Positions 45,847 through 59,762 are shown, counted from the first letter of the stretch. The stretch: DNA of 64,000 nucleotides from Medicago truncatula (GCF_003473485.1 NC_053044.1:25045591-25109590); one strand, 5' to 3'. A program made the numbers and translations. Notes: generated from the letters alone by a model not told the origin.

Positions 45847-48800
45847 CTAAAAGAAGAGTTTTCGTGGAGATGCTTTAGATGCAATTGTTGATGAAAAGTT
45901 TGAGGCCTTTAGCGGAGTTGATGTTTGTTTGCTTTCTTGGCCCATAGGTAATCTGTCAAGAAGCTTTGCAGCCCTTGGATCTGTTAGTAGCATCTTTTGG
46001 AAGGACTGTGAGAAGCCGGTGGCAATGAGAGTCACGTGAATCTCCCCGCTGTAGCGCTCGTCAACAACAGCCCCAAATATGATATTTGCAGAAGGATCGG
46101 CTAAACTTGTTACTACCTATAAAAATTACCGATTTTAGAAAACCGATATATATTTCCAACAGATGCACAATATCAACATTGATTATGTTTGGATAAATAA
46201 CTTAAGGGCTTAAGTATAAGCTAGTTCTATAACAAAAGATAAAACAAGGTCAATGTTTTCATATAAGCTATAAGTTGTTTTGATAAGCTATTTTGGAGTA
46301 ATTACGGAAGTAAGCTGAAAATAGCGTACGGACATGTCATAAGTTGTTTCTATAAGTTCTCTTTTAACAGTTTCACAGAGGCTTTTGCCAATAAGTTCAA
46401 ATAAGCTAATCCAATCAGGCCCGTTAGTGCAAAAGGAATTATGATATGCTCTTTCAACAAGTGCTGATAAAACGAATTACCTGAGAAACTCTATTCACTT
46501 CCTGAAGAGTTATGTCTTTTCCTCCAGTAATATTATATACTATCCCAGTAGCTGACTGAATAGATGATCCAATTAAAGGTGCCAGAGTAGCTTGTTCTGC
46601 AGCTTCTTCTGCACGGTTTTTACCAGAGGAAACACCTACTCCAAGCATTGCAGTTCCAGAGTCTTTCATCACAGCTTTTACATCAGCAAAATCCACATTT
46701 ACAAGACCAGGTATCTGTAGAAAGAAGGGATAATCCATATGATCCCAATAAGATAATATCAAAATGTACGACATTATGTTCAATAACGATATAGGAGCAA
46801 TCCACCGATCTAGGTCTTTAATAACTCCTATTTCTCTTTGAAATCTACCAATTTAGTTGTGTAAACTAAACTTTTTCATGATACAGTGACCAGATAGGAA
46901 ATATCAGTAGTTAATCAACTCACTGTTATGATGTCTGATATTCCCTGTACTCCTTGTCGTAGAACATCATCAGCAAGACGGAAAGCATCCGTAAGAGGCG
47001 TTTGATCATCAGCTATGTCAAGCAGACGATCATTTGGAATCACTATAAGTGTGTCCACATTCTGCTGCAGCCTTTCGATGGCTTCTAGAGCCTGGAATTA
47101 TAATATTTGAATTTCAACCACTAAAAAATTTCCTCAAAGCAACACAATAACTTGGAAGAAAGAAATATAAACATCAAGCAATTTATGAAATACATTATCA
47201 AATCATTGTTAAACCATACGATCTGTGTGGTTAAACAGTGGCTATAGCGGCGGAATAACGCTGTTGCATAGGGGAATATTAACAAATCACTATTATTCCG
47301 TGATACACTATTTAGTTCAAATATTGTGAAATAGCGGTATCGCAGCGCTACAGCAAATGTTACATGGTGAAATTTGAACAAACCGCTATTTTCTGCAATC
47401 CACAATTGACAACACTTCATAAGATGCATATAACTCAAGATTACAGAAATTGGGTATGAATTGAAAAAAGAAGAAGAAATTTCAGTTTGTTCTAGCATAC
47501 TAGGGTCGTGTTAAGTAACATTTTTAGGAGCTTCTACAGAGTGTTCATTCAAGTTTCAACTAAGGAGAAATGACACATGCCTGCAAGGATCTTTTGCGTC
47601 CTTCAAAGCTAAAGGGATAGGTAACAACGCCAACAGTCAAGTAACCAGCTTCTTTTGATATCCTGGCCACGACTGGGGCAGCACCAGACCCCGTGCCTCC
47701 ACCCATACCAGCAGTTACAAACACTAAATCTGAGCCATGAAGAGCATTAGCAATAGTTTCTTTTGATTCCTCAGCAGCTTGTTCCCCCAAAAGTGGATTA
47801 CCACCAGTACCTGCATCTCTATCAAACAATTTGAATCAAATGCCACAATCAAATCATCTGCAGCTGTTAATATATCTCACTTTAACAACAATGAATTATT
47901 TGAAATAAATCAAGATTCATCATTTTGCTCATATGTTGTTGACCAACCCTCCTAATTCACACTTTTGTGGAAAAAAAAAATAACAATTGTAATATGTACA
48001 TAAGGATTCAGGAAATATGGGATCTTCGCCTACACAAGCAAGTTGTCAATAAAACTCCAAAATGACATTTACTTTATTACTTTTGACTATTTTTTTTTCC
48101 TCCTTTTCGTTGAGGGAAGACAAAAACACATTCAGGGTAGCAAAAGTTCTTAAGAATTCCACTTAAAATCGATAGCTGGTATAGGAATTAAAGCCACACA
48201 CACAAATCATATAATGGTTAACATATAAGAAACTTCCAATTGGGCACAGTAGGAATAACATAAAAGGTGAGTGTCCGACCTAATCCACGAGTCAGGAGCT
48301 CTCCAATTTTTATAGGATTCTCAGCAGCAGAATGCAACAATGCTTGAGCATCAGTATTTATAGCATAAAAGTCTACACCCTGATTAAAAAAAGAATAAAA
48401 CAAATGTTTCAGAATACAACTTTTGCAATGATGGCTTGCTGAAAAATCTATACTATTATTCAGCATGAAAATGTGGTAATTACGAAAAGAGCAATGTTAT
48501 TTGTTTAGAAGAAATTATACAAGAAAGAGAAAAATGTATAAAAATAGGAGACATAACCAATCATGTTCTGGCTGACCACACCTGAGGAAGTGAAGTGGGT
48601 AGTTGTTATTATTGGGCCAAGAGGGAGAGCCTCACATGGTTGGATCATCACGTTGTACTAAGAGCAATCACACAAAGTGAGTTGGACACCACATCTTCAT
48701 CACAAACCTTAAGGCATTGGCTTTGTGGGTCCTCTCACCTATATGTTGCTCAACCTCGACTTTTTCATCCAATGTGGGACTTTAACTCACATTTGACACA

Positions 48801-49535
48801 TCACAACATTTCTCTCTCAAGTGTGTTGACTGTTGACACATCATGACAATTATTTGTAAGCGTTACTTGTTGCGACATCGTAACAATAACCATTTTAATT
48901 ACTAAACTGCAACCATGATATGATAAAAAAAAAATAGCTTACTAAATACAGAAACAAGAGGATTTTCTAGTAATAATACACTCTAGTTTCAATACTCTCT
49001 CTTCTTTTTGTTGAAATTCAAATGAAATCCACTAAATAATTTGCATTCAACGAAAATTTCAACGAATTTGCTATTGATAAACACACACGGAGAAGGGAAA
49101 ATGTGGTGAACCGGGTTCCAACTCATTATTCCACATAGAATGTCCTCACAATCAAACCATTTCTCATATAAGCAAACCCACTAAAGTTATCACAATCGCA
49201 CATTTTTCATAAATGAAAAACAAAATGACCCATTAATAAAATACACTAAAAATTGAATAAAAAAACAAAACTTTATCAACAGAAAAAGGGAAAACCTGTA
49301 ATCCGCAACCAATCATGCGGTTAACAGCATTGTTACCGCCACCACCAACACCAACAACCTTAATCTTAGCATTGTCTATTGATTCGAATGAACATGATAC
49401 TGGCTTTAAACGATGTCGCAGGGTTTTTCTAGGGTTTAGTGAAATACAGTTTCTGAGAGTAGTGTGAGAAATTGGAGTGGGAATTGAAGAGGATGAGAGT
49501 AGCTTATTGGGGTTTTGTAGGGAAAACATTGACAT
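45847..49535 (-). CDS. FTSZ1: FtsZ1, plastid division GTPase
   Basis: Six exons on the minus strand: 49296-49535, 48280-48379, 47581-47810, 46924-47091, 46481-46714 and 45847-46116. They join in frame to 413 aa. FtsZ1 is a tubulin-like GTPase that polymerises with FtsZ2 into the stromal ring of dividing chloroplasts. Visible features are a Ser/Thr-rich plastid transit peptide (residues 1 to about 50), the nucleotide-binding start [16 protein letters not shown], the signature loop [14 protein letters not shown], the T7-region run NDRLLDIAD, and the FtsZ1-type end ASPRKLFF (no FtsZ2/ARC6-binding tail). Length fits plant FtsZ1 (about 430 aa). Intron 3 starts GC, not GT. Introns 1, 3 and 5 contain repeat-like insertions. 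Confidence 0.95.
46176..46431 (-). repeat. MITE-like copy in FtsZ1 intron 5
   Basis: Inverted relative of the copies at 42851-43072 and 52905-53150; blocks GGACATGTCATAAGTTG, TTTTCATATAAGCTATAAG and TTTGGATAAATAACTTAAG are shared on one strand or the other. Confidence 0.6.
48590..48845 (+). repeat. TRIM-family related fragment in FtsZ1 intron 1
   Basis: CCTTAAGGCATTGGC, GTCCTCTCACCTATATG and TCCAATGTGGGAC resemble the interior of the TRIM at 13105-13200. No terminal repeats are seen, so this is a fragment or a related non-autonomous element. Confidence 0.55.
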
Positions 49536-49770
49536 TTTTTTTGTTGTGTGTTAAGGGTTTTGGAATTGGGAAATGGGAGAAGAATTAGGAATCTAGGGGT
49601 TTATGAGATTTTGAAAATTGAATTGAGGTTTCATTTCAGAGTTCATTTGATCCTCCTTGTTTTTATTCACTCCAGCATTTTGTTCTTTTCTGTTTTTTTT
49701 TGTCAAAAAAGTTCTTTTTCTTTTTATGAGATTTTTCTTTCTTTAAAGATATCAAATAAATTTGGTAAAA

Positions 49771-49805
<35 letters not shown>

Positions 49806-50733
49806 ACACCAAATCTTAAGCGTTCATTTCTCTTATTCGTTGAATTCTACTATGTTTCTCTTCTCTCTAATGTTATGTTTCTTCTGCTGTTTGTTTTCAA
49901 TATAAATTAGTGTTAACTGTTAAGTAGTCAACATTAGACAAAGATGTTTTTTTTTTTATAGTACTTATGATGTTCTCTTTGGATGGTACTAATGATGTTT
50001 AGCTATATTCTATCTAATTTGTGCGGAAAAAATATGTTTTGATCATTTTCATTAATGTAAATGTTTGTTTATTATCATTTTTAGTTATGTTTATACATTG
50101 TGCACTTATACTATTAATTTTAAATTTAATTTTTTAATAACGTATTGAGGCCGTATGGTATCGGGATTTTTGAAAATTTTCCCGTATCACCGTATCGGTA
50201 TCGTGTCAGGTATCGGGACTTCATAGCTTAGAACACATGTTAAAGATTCTACATATAACAACTGTTTATTGAGAGAAATTAAGTCACATAAAATATTCAA
50301 TTTTTTTGAGAAATAAATAGCCACAATTTCAAATACAAAATTTCTATTTTTAGTACATTAACATGTGAAGGCAAATTTTGTGCAAAAAAACATGTGAAGG
50401 CAAATGTTATCATTTCCCTTTCCCTTTTTTTTGTGACCGTGGATAGAACAAGTATTGATCAACCAAAGTTATTTCCATAACATGGATTAACTCAAAAGGT
50501 GTGATGTTGCTAACTTGCCGCAACATCGATCAGTAAGAAACTATCTACTTCTGTATAAGTTTGCACTTATCTGTCATATCATATTCGTCACTGATTTATC
50601 ACCATATTCAAAAACAGCGGCACTGAATGCTCGTGGCAACTACTTAATCTTCAAAACTGGACTCGAACGGATCATCATTTTTTTTCTTCAAGTGCATCTC
50701 TTAGATATCCATATGATTTGTCATTTTGATTTG
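49536..50733. other. intergenic between FtsZ1 and NHX
   Basis: FtsZ1 5' flank followed by the NHX 3' flank. An (AT)n run of about 28 bp is at 49773-49801. TATCGGTATCGTGTCAGGTATCGGGAC near 50190 (given here in part) is a dispersed repeat also seen in diverged form beside CaML copies 4-6. The plus-strand frames here are shadows or low complexity. Confidence 0.5.
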
Positions 50734-53700
50734 CTAGCATTCTGAATGGTTAGCGCGGGGTCCTCCAAATAAAGGTCTCATGTAGGAATCATCAAATCTC
50801 CTCCAATAGTAATGTATGGTGTACACAGGACTTTCAAATAACATGGATAAACTTTCCTTGGCACGGCTAATGTTGGTTGCTGCCGACTCCTCAAAGGATA
50901 GCAAAGGTAGATTCATGTCCTCGACGGGTGAGGTTGATTCTTCGTGGTTGGTATTTACCCTTGTCGCATGATGTGGAAGAAGATATCTTACAAGTGGTTT
51001 TGTTAGACAACCAAACACCTGCAATCATTTTGGTGATATATATGTCAATTATTTAAAATTGAAACATTTCAAGAATGACCAAGTTTAAATACTACTAAGA
51101 TGAAGAGTAATAGGGAAACATTCAAGTCCTGTGTTGAATGAAGATATAGCCTAATTGAATGTTTTAAAAACCGGGAACTGTCCAGCACCTCGGTTGGTTT
51201 AATCTTGGTTGTATCACAGTCTGGTTGAAATGGTTGGTTCAACCGATTTATATTTTGTATTTAAATTTTTTATTTTGCGTCAAGTTGAGCCGATTAAACC
51301 AGTTAAACTATGAGTTGAAAGTCTCACTGGTTTGATTTCTAGACCAATTTTTAAAACATTGGTCTAGGAAGAGCTTATACAGTCTAAGCAATCCTCATCT
51401 AACAAGTTGGTCTAATTGAGTCGGATTATGCCTAAAATTTAAGTTGGTATCCAAATCCCTCCAAGATTTGTAGACAGAGAATATAAAATCTAGACAACCC
51501 TTCACTTTACACAAATTTTATAGTTAGACTGAAAATCTAATAATGAGAAACACAGCAACTCACCAGTGTGGTAAAAAGAACAACAATAATGGTGATGGTA
51601 ATCATTGTCGCATTAACCGGATCAGAAGTAACCCCTGAGTATGTGAACTGCATAAACAAAAAGATGAGAATTCAATGGTACCTCCTCCTTATGCTACACC
51701 AATATTACTCATGGCTACATGAATGTACGAGAAATCTCGATGAACGCATATTAATTTTATAAATTTCACCCTCATTACAATGTCTAAAAGTAAAATTTCA
51801 TGCGCATACCTGTTTGAAAGCCAAAGCAATGGAGACGGCTCCCCTCATTAGGCCAGCCCACCAAATGATTATCTGAAATAATTCACCAAAGCTTTTGAAA
51901 CCAATAAAAAATCATTTTCTCTGGTAACTGTAAAACTGAAAGTATATCATAAAACATGTTTAATAACCTGGTGTCCAAATGTAATACTCGGTGTTTCTTC
52001 AGCGCGCCTATTCATATAATTGGCAAGTGCAGAGAGGGGGAAAACAAATGCAGCCCTCCCAAGCAATATTAAGAAGATTAAGCAACTGTAAATTCCCAGC
52101 AAGTTTCCAAATCTGCGATGAAGTTGACAAGAAAAATATTAAACGAAACAAAGCTATATAATACCAAAGTGATATGTCACGACTCACAATGTATCCCGGA
52201 AGTTAGTTTTAAGAAGATTTCCGAAATACATCATCACATCACATCTAATATTCTCTCGTTTCAATCATTTGTACATATTTCAAACTGAAAGAACATAATT
52301 TAAGAAAATAACAAAGTGACGTTGAAGTCACGTTGAGTTATCTATGTAGGTAAGTGGCACATTGGCACTATGCAGATAGAAAGCTTGTACACATATGATA
52401 CCGGCACATGCACTAGACCATAAATAACATAACATAGATCAGTGTCTAACGCATTAGTCATAAGGAAACTAATTGTACCGAGTTGTAAAAAGTAATCGTA
52501 CTTTAAATGGGTCATCCTCCACTTTTCAATGTCAAGGGCATCCATACCGACATAAAGAAATATGAAGGTTTCTGCAATAAACGACATTGTTGCGAATACG
52601 TGCCTGGAGAAGTGAAACTAAAATCAGAAATCTTAGACCTTAAGTCTGGAAATTACTAAAATCTACAATGGATTAGCCAAATACCTGGTTGTTATTCTTG
52701 AAATTTCAGTGACATTATGCCATGCATAATGTGACATTGATATTCCACAAAAGAAAACAGTGAGGATTCCACTTAGTTCAAGTAGCTGCATAAAAGCTTT
52801 CAGTTAAGATGGATAGCAAAAAGGATAGTATCTAAACTTAAAAAAGCTAAAATCTTCAAAAGCTTATCCGACTTCATTTTGACTGAGTTGAAACTCATTT
52901 AAGTATGTTTGGATTAACTTATTTGATCTTATCTACTGACATAAGCACTTGTGAGACTGTTTGGAAAAGCTTTTGAAAATAGCTTATGACATGTCCATAA
53001 ACTTTCCAGGATAGCTTATGAAAACAACTTATAGCTTATATCAAAAAAATTTGACCTTATTTTATCTCCTATTATAAAAATGGCTTATGCATAAGTACAA
53101 TATAGTAAGTGTTTAATTAAGTTGTTTATCCAAACAGCGTCTTAGTTCTTTGGGATTTTAACCGATGGAAAATCATTGAAAGACAGATTAAATGAGCATC
53201 AAATACCTCTGCCAACATGTAGGATAGGTATGCCATTAGCATCATCAATGAAATTTCGCGTACACTTGAATGTCTGCAGGCATATGCAAGGGGAATTTGT
53301 TAATTTGTCCTTAAATTTTCACTTTGCCTTAACTCAAGAATGTGAAAAGCAATTGTTGAACTGTGATGTTCCCATTTCACATCATTCTGGAAATACCATT
53401 TTGGAGAACTTCTAGAGAATAATATACATACCTTCCAAAGCTTAAGGCTTTCAAGATATAAGCTGTGAGAAGTCCAGTCTGCATAAAACATGAATTCATC
53501 GACGTAAATGGGAATTCCCAAGAACAAACTACGAGCGGAGTAAGAGATGAACTCTGCAAACTTCATTCACGAATGCTTCTCCATGTAACAGGTAACAAAC
53601 ATATCTAGATGCATGTGAATGTAATGCGATCAACTAACTAGAGAAGTTATCGGAAGCCATGAAATCAAATAATAACATTTCATAAAATAATTTGTTCAAT

Positions 53701-56295
53701 TTTTGCATACAATGCTCATTAACAGGACTCACAATGACTCCAAGAACAGTGCTTGTTGAGAACAGATACAAGAAATCACCAATAACACGCAATGTCTTGC
53801 TATCAAGTCTTGAGACATCAAGCTTTTGCACCGCATTGAAGAGTACAACTGATGTTGCATCATTTACCACGCCTTCCCCAAAGACTAAGCTGTATAGTAA
53901 AGGAGTTTCGTCTTGATGGAGAACCTACAAGAGTTTTCAGATGAAATGTTAATACACTAAGATCGTGTAGATATATAATTTAATGAATCATTCCGTTGAC
54001 CAATCCAACCAACCTGTAGTGTACAAACTGTGTCGGTTGAGGAGAAAATTGTTCCTAAAGCTGAATCAAATTAAGATAAGCAGATTATCATCCAAATTTG
54101 ATACATACGGATAACTTTAAATACGAGTAAATATCGAAGTTGGTCCTTGAATTTTTTGACAGTATCAACCTAGTCCCACATTATCAAATATTCCAAAACG
54201 ATCTTTGCAATTTCAAAATAACAATCAAGTTCAACCCTTTGTCTGAGTCAGTTATCAAATGGATACCTCCCTGACATTATTCACTTAGTTTCCAATTCAT
54301 CCCTGATATTACCAATTTAATGTCATTCTAGTCCCTACAAATACCAATAGAGGAACGAGTTTGATTAAAATTTTGCAATTTCAAGAACCATTAGGAAATA
54401 CCAATAATGTGAGAGACTAGATTGATACAAACCTACAATTTCAAGGACTAATTCAGATATTCACTCTTATGAATACTGGTTGTGATTTTGCATAATATTG
54501 AGATGATGCAGCTACACTCACCAAGATAATCTCGCACTGTCAAGTTATGGAAGTTCAACTTGGGGAACAGCAACCAGCTGCCTAGGTGAACATAACGTAA
54601 GGTGAATCCAGGAAAATTATCATATTGACAGTGCTATAAATTTCAAAAAAATGAAAACTAAAAGATTAATAATCATTACCGCTAGTGATAATAAACGTGG
54701 AAATGAAAACACCGATTACACCAAACAGCATGATGGTTAAAAAGTTATGGAAGAACTGTTTCTTCTTCACCTGAAACCTGTTACGAAGGATAACTAAAAA
54801 ACATCAAAGTTTGAACTTCAAGAGTAGCTGCAAGTATAACACAATGAGAGAAAGTTTTACCCTGCATTGAATATTATCGGAGGAAGAAGATAGATGAAGA
54901 ATAATTCTTCATCAAATGTAAGGATGTGAGAACTCTTCCCCTTAGTGACTAACAAGAGTATCATTCCAGCAATGAGTCCCTACCAAAGACAGCATGTTAA
55001 GAGGCAAAAAGTATATCATTTAACAATGTATTTCTTTTTCGATAAGCAAACGGTAGTGGTTATATTAGTTTGTAGGGTTTGAACTCTTGAGCTCTTGGTA
55101 AGCACTCCTTTGGTATCCCTCAGCAGTCAGCTCACCGAACGAGCTGCCTGCTTGTGACTCAAGTAACAATTAAACGTTGCAACTATAGTGTTTAAAATAG
55201 ATATGTGACCGCGATTACCACAATTTAGGCTACATCAACTTTACTTGACCACGATTCCATGCAATATCAAGAACAGTGATGTGATCAGCCGATTACCACA
55301 ATCGCAACTGCGATTTAAAACATTGATTGCAACTATGTAAACAAGGTAATCTAACACTGGTTCTTGACAAAAAAGATATATATTACCTAAATAGAAAGTT
55401 TTTTTTTATTATTATACCAATTTGTTTATAATTTACATATAATATTGATTAATTTTATGTACAATTATATAAAGTTAAGCTTTTAGATAGCTGTGAGATG
55501 GTAATGTTCTTCCCCTCACACCATACTTCACTATTTTCTCAGACCATTACACATAAACTTATAATAATCTCATTCTTTTCATGATGATATGCAAAATTGG
55601 TGTATATATTTGACAGGAAAGACAAAAAATTCATCTTAAACATTCCCATCTAAATTAAATTTTCAAAGATTACTAATTAACAACATATTCGGGTAACCTT
55701 GACGCAACTGGTAAAGTTGTTGTCATGTGACTGACGGGTTCAAATTCTGGAAACAACCTCTTGTGTTAAAAAAGAGGGTAAGGCTGCGTACAATACACTA
55801 AATAATGGTACGCCATCTCAGGCCTTGCACACATGCGGGTGCATTAGTGCACCACGTTACCCTTTTACTAATTAAAAACATTTAATGTAGGTGTGCTCCT
55901 CTCAATGTGTCAGGTTTGATCTCAATTTAGGTGGACTAGTTCATGCATAGCTTTACTCAGGGTTTAAAGAAGGTTTAAACAGGATGAGATTGGACCCTCA
56001 TATTAATCGGTTATTGGACCGAATACCGGGTAAAAAAAACACACAATGCATGAAATAACACAAACAAGAATGATTGAAATAAAATCAAAGGTTATTTGTG
56101 TCTTACAACAAAAATGGCGACAATGGATTCATTAATCCATCGACTTTCTTCAAGCAAATGACCAATGACCAAACATAAGCAAAGAACAGCTACAAAGAGT
56201 GTCATAGGCACAACTTGTGCATGATCATGAGCCAAATTTTTATCCGCATCAGATTGCATCAAGTTAAGTGCAACCATCAAGCTCATCATTCCCAT
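50734..56295 (-). CDS. NHX: vacuolar Na+,K+/H+ antiporter, NHX class I (NHX3/NHX4-like)
   Basis: Fourteen exons on the minus strand: 56107-56295, 54861-54979, 54680-54777, 54522-54581, 54014-54060, 53733-53924, 53432-53478, 53207-53273, 52685-52785, 52502-52603, 51968-52112, 51810-51872, 51564-51647 and 50734-51018. All junctions are GT-AG and in phase, giving 532 aa. It exchanges vacuolar H+ for cytosolic Na+ or K+, serving pH and ion balance. Visible are the amiloride-site motif FFIYLLPPIIFNAGF, the exchanger signature FGEGVVNDATSV, MSFIAETFIFLYVGMDALD and IIIWWAGLMRGAVSIAL, with about a dozen hydrophobic spans and a cytosolic or lumenal tail ending GGPRANHSEC. The start MGMMSLMVALNL is chosen for family length; an in-frame upstream ATG at 56418 would add 41 unlikely residues. 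Confidence 0.95.
52905..53150 (+). repeat. MITE-like copy in NHX intron 8
   Basis: Shares GACATGTCCATAA, TAGCTTATAT and AATTAAGTTGTTTATCCAAAC with the copies in VHA-e intron 1 and FtsZ1 intron 5. Confidence 0.6.
54124..54472. mobile_element. fold-back MITE in NHX intron 4
   Basis: GAGTAAATATCGAAGTTGGTC at the left is mirrored by CAAGGACTAATTCAGATATTCACTC at the right (given in part), with inner complementary blocks (CTAGTCCC). No clean target duplication was found. Confidence 0.6.
55689..55866 (+). mobile_element. Au-type SINE in NHX intron 1
   Basis: tRNA-like head with box A region GACGCAACTGGTAAAGTTG and box B-like GGGTTCAAATTCTGG, then the Au SINE tail blocks AACCTCTTG, GGGTAAGGCTGCGTACAAT and GTGCACCACGTTACCCTTTT. 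About 178 bp. It is a pol III retroposon, not a functional tRNA gene. Confidence 0.85.
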
Positions 56296-57855
56296 TCTTA
56301 ACGTACTATCTATGTTCTCTAACAATTCATCTCTCTCACTCACACTAACACTACCTTTTATAATTGTTTGTATTTGTACATGGATAAAATTTGTGTCAGA
56401 GAATCTGCACCAACACAAAGGTTGATGTAATCGTTGGATGCTGTTTTAATGAAGTGAATCTGAGTAAACACAAAAGTCAAAAACAGAAACAAACAAGCCA
56501 CATCGATCGTGTGTAATGGGAAAATATGACACGTTTTATTTATAAGACTGCATGAAAAAATAACGTGTCACTTTTTACACAATCAAGACAAGGTTAGTTA
56601 ATTTATATACTTTCATTTTGTCATCTACTGAAATAATTATCAATAAAGATGATCATGACATCACAAAACGCTCGTGTGATCAGTGGTTTCATGTCGGCCA
56701 ATGTATTTTTGGGAATATAAAGAAATCATAACTAAAAAATATTATCTAGTCTAGTTAGAAATTTTATATGGCAAAGTTTGAAAATATATTAATTTCAATG
56801 TGGAAAATTTTAAATAGATATCAACACTTGAAAATTCTAGAAAAGATAACATATAAAAAAAATAAAAAATAGTACCAACGATTGGATAAAAATAAGATGC
56901 TTATTATTAGTTTTTCAAAACATACAAAAGTTTAAATGAGTTGGGCTTTATGTCTCAAAAAAGCTTCGACAAACTCTCGTTAAAAAGATTATTATGCTAA
57001 TAATATGAGTTGAACCTATGTCTTTGTGGGATATGACTTGAACCTATATCACTTTTCAACGAATTCTCGCTAAAAAGATTCTTCATTAAAAAGAATTAAT
57101 TATTTTGGAACAATTTATTGATAAAAATTTTAAAAAAATTTAGTAAATTTTATAAACTAGTTTTTTTCTTTAATTATTGTTAGAGACCTTGTGCATTTTG
57201 TGACTGTAGTTTGGAAAAGTTGTCCCAATTTTCATTTTATAAGTTAAAAATTGATTTAATTTTCCTCATGAGCTAAATTGTCATTCTCAATTTTTCTCAA
57301 AGACTAAGTTGAGTATTCGTTGCATGTTAAAATAAAAAGTTTAAAGCGAGAGGATAATGCTTCAATTTAATAAGGAGAAGATTTGTGAGACTAGAAGGAA
57401 AAGGAGGAGAGATTTTGGAAAAACGGAAAGAATAATAAGTGGAAGAAATAAAGAATTTTAAGAAATAGAGCTTCAAGAGTTCATTTTTTTTTCTTCATAA
57501 TACAACATTTAAACTCAAATTATATTGAAGGATTTTGAATGATTTATATAAATTCTTCAAGTTCAATATATATATTGTTGCAGTACTTTTAAAATTAACA
57601 ATAAACTAATTATAAATACGAATTTATCGTGCTTGAACATTCATCTCACCATTTATATTTGTTTTTAAAATATTATTATAATCGTAACACGTGTATTCGT
57701 GCACACAAATTCATAAACTTATTTAATATTTAACCCGGGTATCGACCATTGTTAGTCCTTCTAAATATTTGTCAGACATCTTGTTCTTTTTGAGCGTCTT
57801 TTTAGTACACCTTATGCTTAAAAGTCGTATCAGTTGTTATTAATATATTTCATTT
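56296..57855. other. NHX 5' flank, no further gene
   Basis: NHX promoter and leader lie at the left. About 57365-57575 resembles the MITE in the CaML spacers (GAGAGATTTTGG..., CTTCATAATACAAC..., TATTGAAGGATTTTG). Nothing else recognised. Confidence 0.45.
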
Positions 57856-58259
57856 TGTTATAAATATTAATAGTGGATGTCCAAATAGCAAATGTGTTAT
57901 TGGGCCATACTACTAGGTTATTGGGCTTAGTTCATAAGCTACTCTATTTTCTTATAAATGGAGCTCATTTGTAACATTGGGATACACACATCAGTGAATA
58001 GGAATATTTCTCCTATTCTCTCTTCTTCCCTCTCTCTCTCTCTGTTACTCTCTCTATTTACTTATTTTCATAACACGTTATCAGCACGCTCTAATTAACT
58101 AAGAAGGTAAATAGTTCTTCTTAATCTATTATAATAAGTTGTAATTTTGTATCGATGACTATAGGCTATTGTTGCAATTCCATCAATTTGGAATCAATGC
58201 CTTATAGATACACATTATCGTTATTATGCATATTATTTACTGTTTGTTTAATTTTAATT

Positions 58260-59726
58260 CAACATTCATGCATCCCTGGAGGATTGCATAGAAGATTGAT
58301 CACATCTATAATATAGTTCCTGAAGAACCTATATTCAAAAGGGAACGCATCCCTAGAGGTTTGTTTAAAAACTCAATTTTTGTTCCAATGAATTCATGAT
58401 GAATTCAAAAGTGTTGCACCCCTGAAGGATTGTTTAAAAACACTATTTTTACTGAATTTCAGATGATTTCAACAAAGTTACATCCCAGAAGGATTGTACA
58501 AATGAATTAATTAAATTTATTATATTTTTTTATCAAGATTAGATTTACTATATAGTTCCAAGAGAACTAAAAAAAAAAAAAAAATTCAATTAGTATTTTA
58601 ATACCCCTGAAGAATTGCAAAAGTAACACAATTTTCATTATTTTTTTATCGTAAGGTTTTAGTATGATCATCTTTAATATTTATTTTAATCTTGTGATGA
58701 ATGATATCTTAATGTGCAAGAGTAGTAACAATTTTTTTTCTTTAATGTGAATTTTATTGTATTTTAATATGCATGAATAATTACCATATTAAAACATTAT
58801 GTCATTATGGTCGCATTAAATCATTATTATGGAAATTGTTTTATATTAATGTGATTATTTATTCTATATACATTTCTAAAGAATTCAAAAGCATTAATCT
58901 CTAAAGAATTGCTTAGAGAATTGATTTTATTGTTTAAATATATTGCATAGTTCTTGAAGAACTTAAAAATTTGGTTTTATTTTTTATGAATTCTTGAAGA
59001 ATTCGGTAATGATACATCCTAGAAGGATCATACAATTAACTGATTAGATTGGTTATATAGTTCTTGGAAGAACTTAAAAATCAAATTTTATATGAATTTC
59101 ATAAGAATTCAAAAGTCTAGAGTTTATTCTCTATGAATTTCAGAAGAACTCAAAAATCGCAAATTTTGTTTAATTTTGTTGGTTAATTCCTGAAAACTTA
59201 AAAAGCCAATTTTTATTCTCAATGAACTCTTGAAAAATTCAATAGTGATTCATCCTTGAAGGATTACATGAAGAATAATTTTCAAAGATCATTGGTTATG
59301 AACATCTGTGATATAGTTCTTGAAGAACTAAAATAAACATATCATTGAAAGCATCCCCGAAGGACTACACAAATAATGTTCAACGTTTATGCATTCTTGA
59401 ATGATTGTGTATGTGGTTGATCTTATATTATAAAAAGAAAATTAAAGTCTCAATTTTATTCTCTATGAATTTAAGAAAGAGTAGTCTAAATTCTCTATGA
59501 ATTCCGGAAGAATTCAAAAGTGATATGTTCATTTTAATTTATTCTCTATGAGTTCGAGAAGAATTCAATAGTTATATGTTCTTTTATTCTTTATAAATTC
59601 TAAAAGAATTCAAAAGTTCCAATTTTTGTTTAAATACGTTGGATACTTCCAAAAGAACATAAAGACCCAATTTTTCTTATGAATTCTTAAAGAATTCAAA
59701 GTAATGCATTTTAGAAGGATTACATA

Positions 59727-59762
<36 letters not shown>

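Noticed and set aside
55689-55866. A tRNA gene in NHX intron 1
   Set aside because: The pol III boxes belong to an Au SINE; no cloverleaf-complete tRNA is present.
56296-56418. NHX start at 56418 instead of 56295
   Set aside because: The extra 41 residues are not hydrophobic or family-like; starting at MGMMSL gives the usual length and context.
57856-58075. Exact 5' LTR boundaries of the old copia element
   Set aside because: Start could be 57834 or 57856 and end 58070 or 58075; the 3' LTR is outside the window, so I give approximate limits only.
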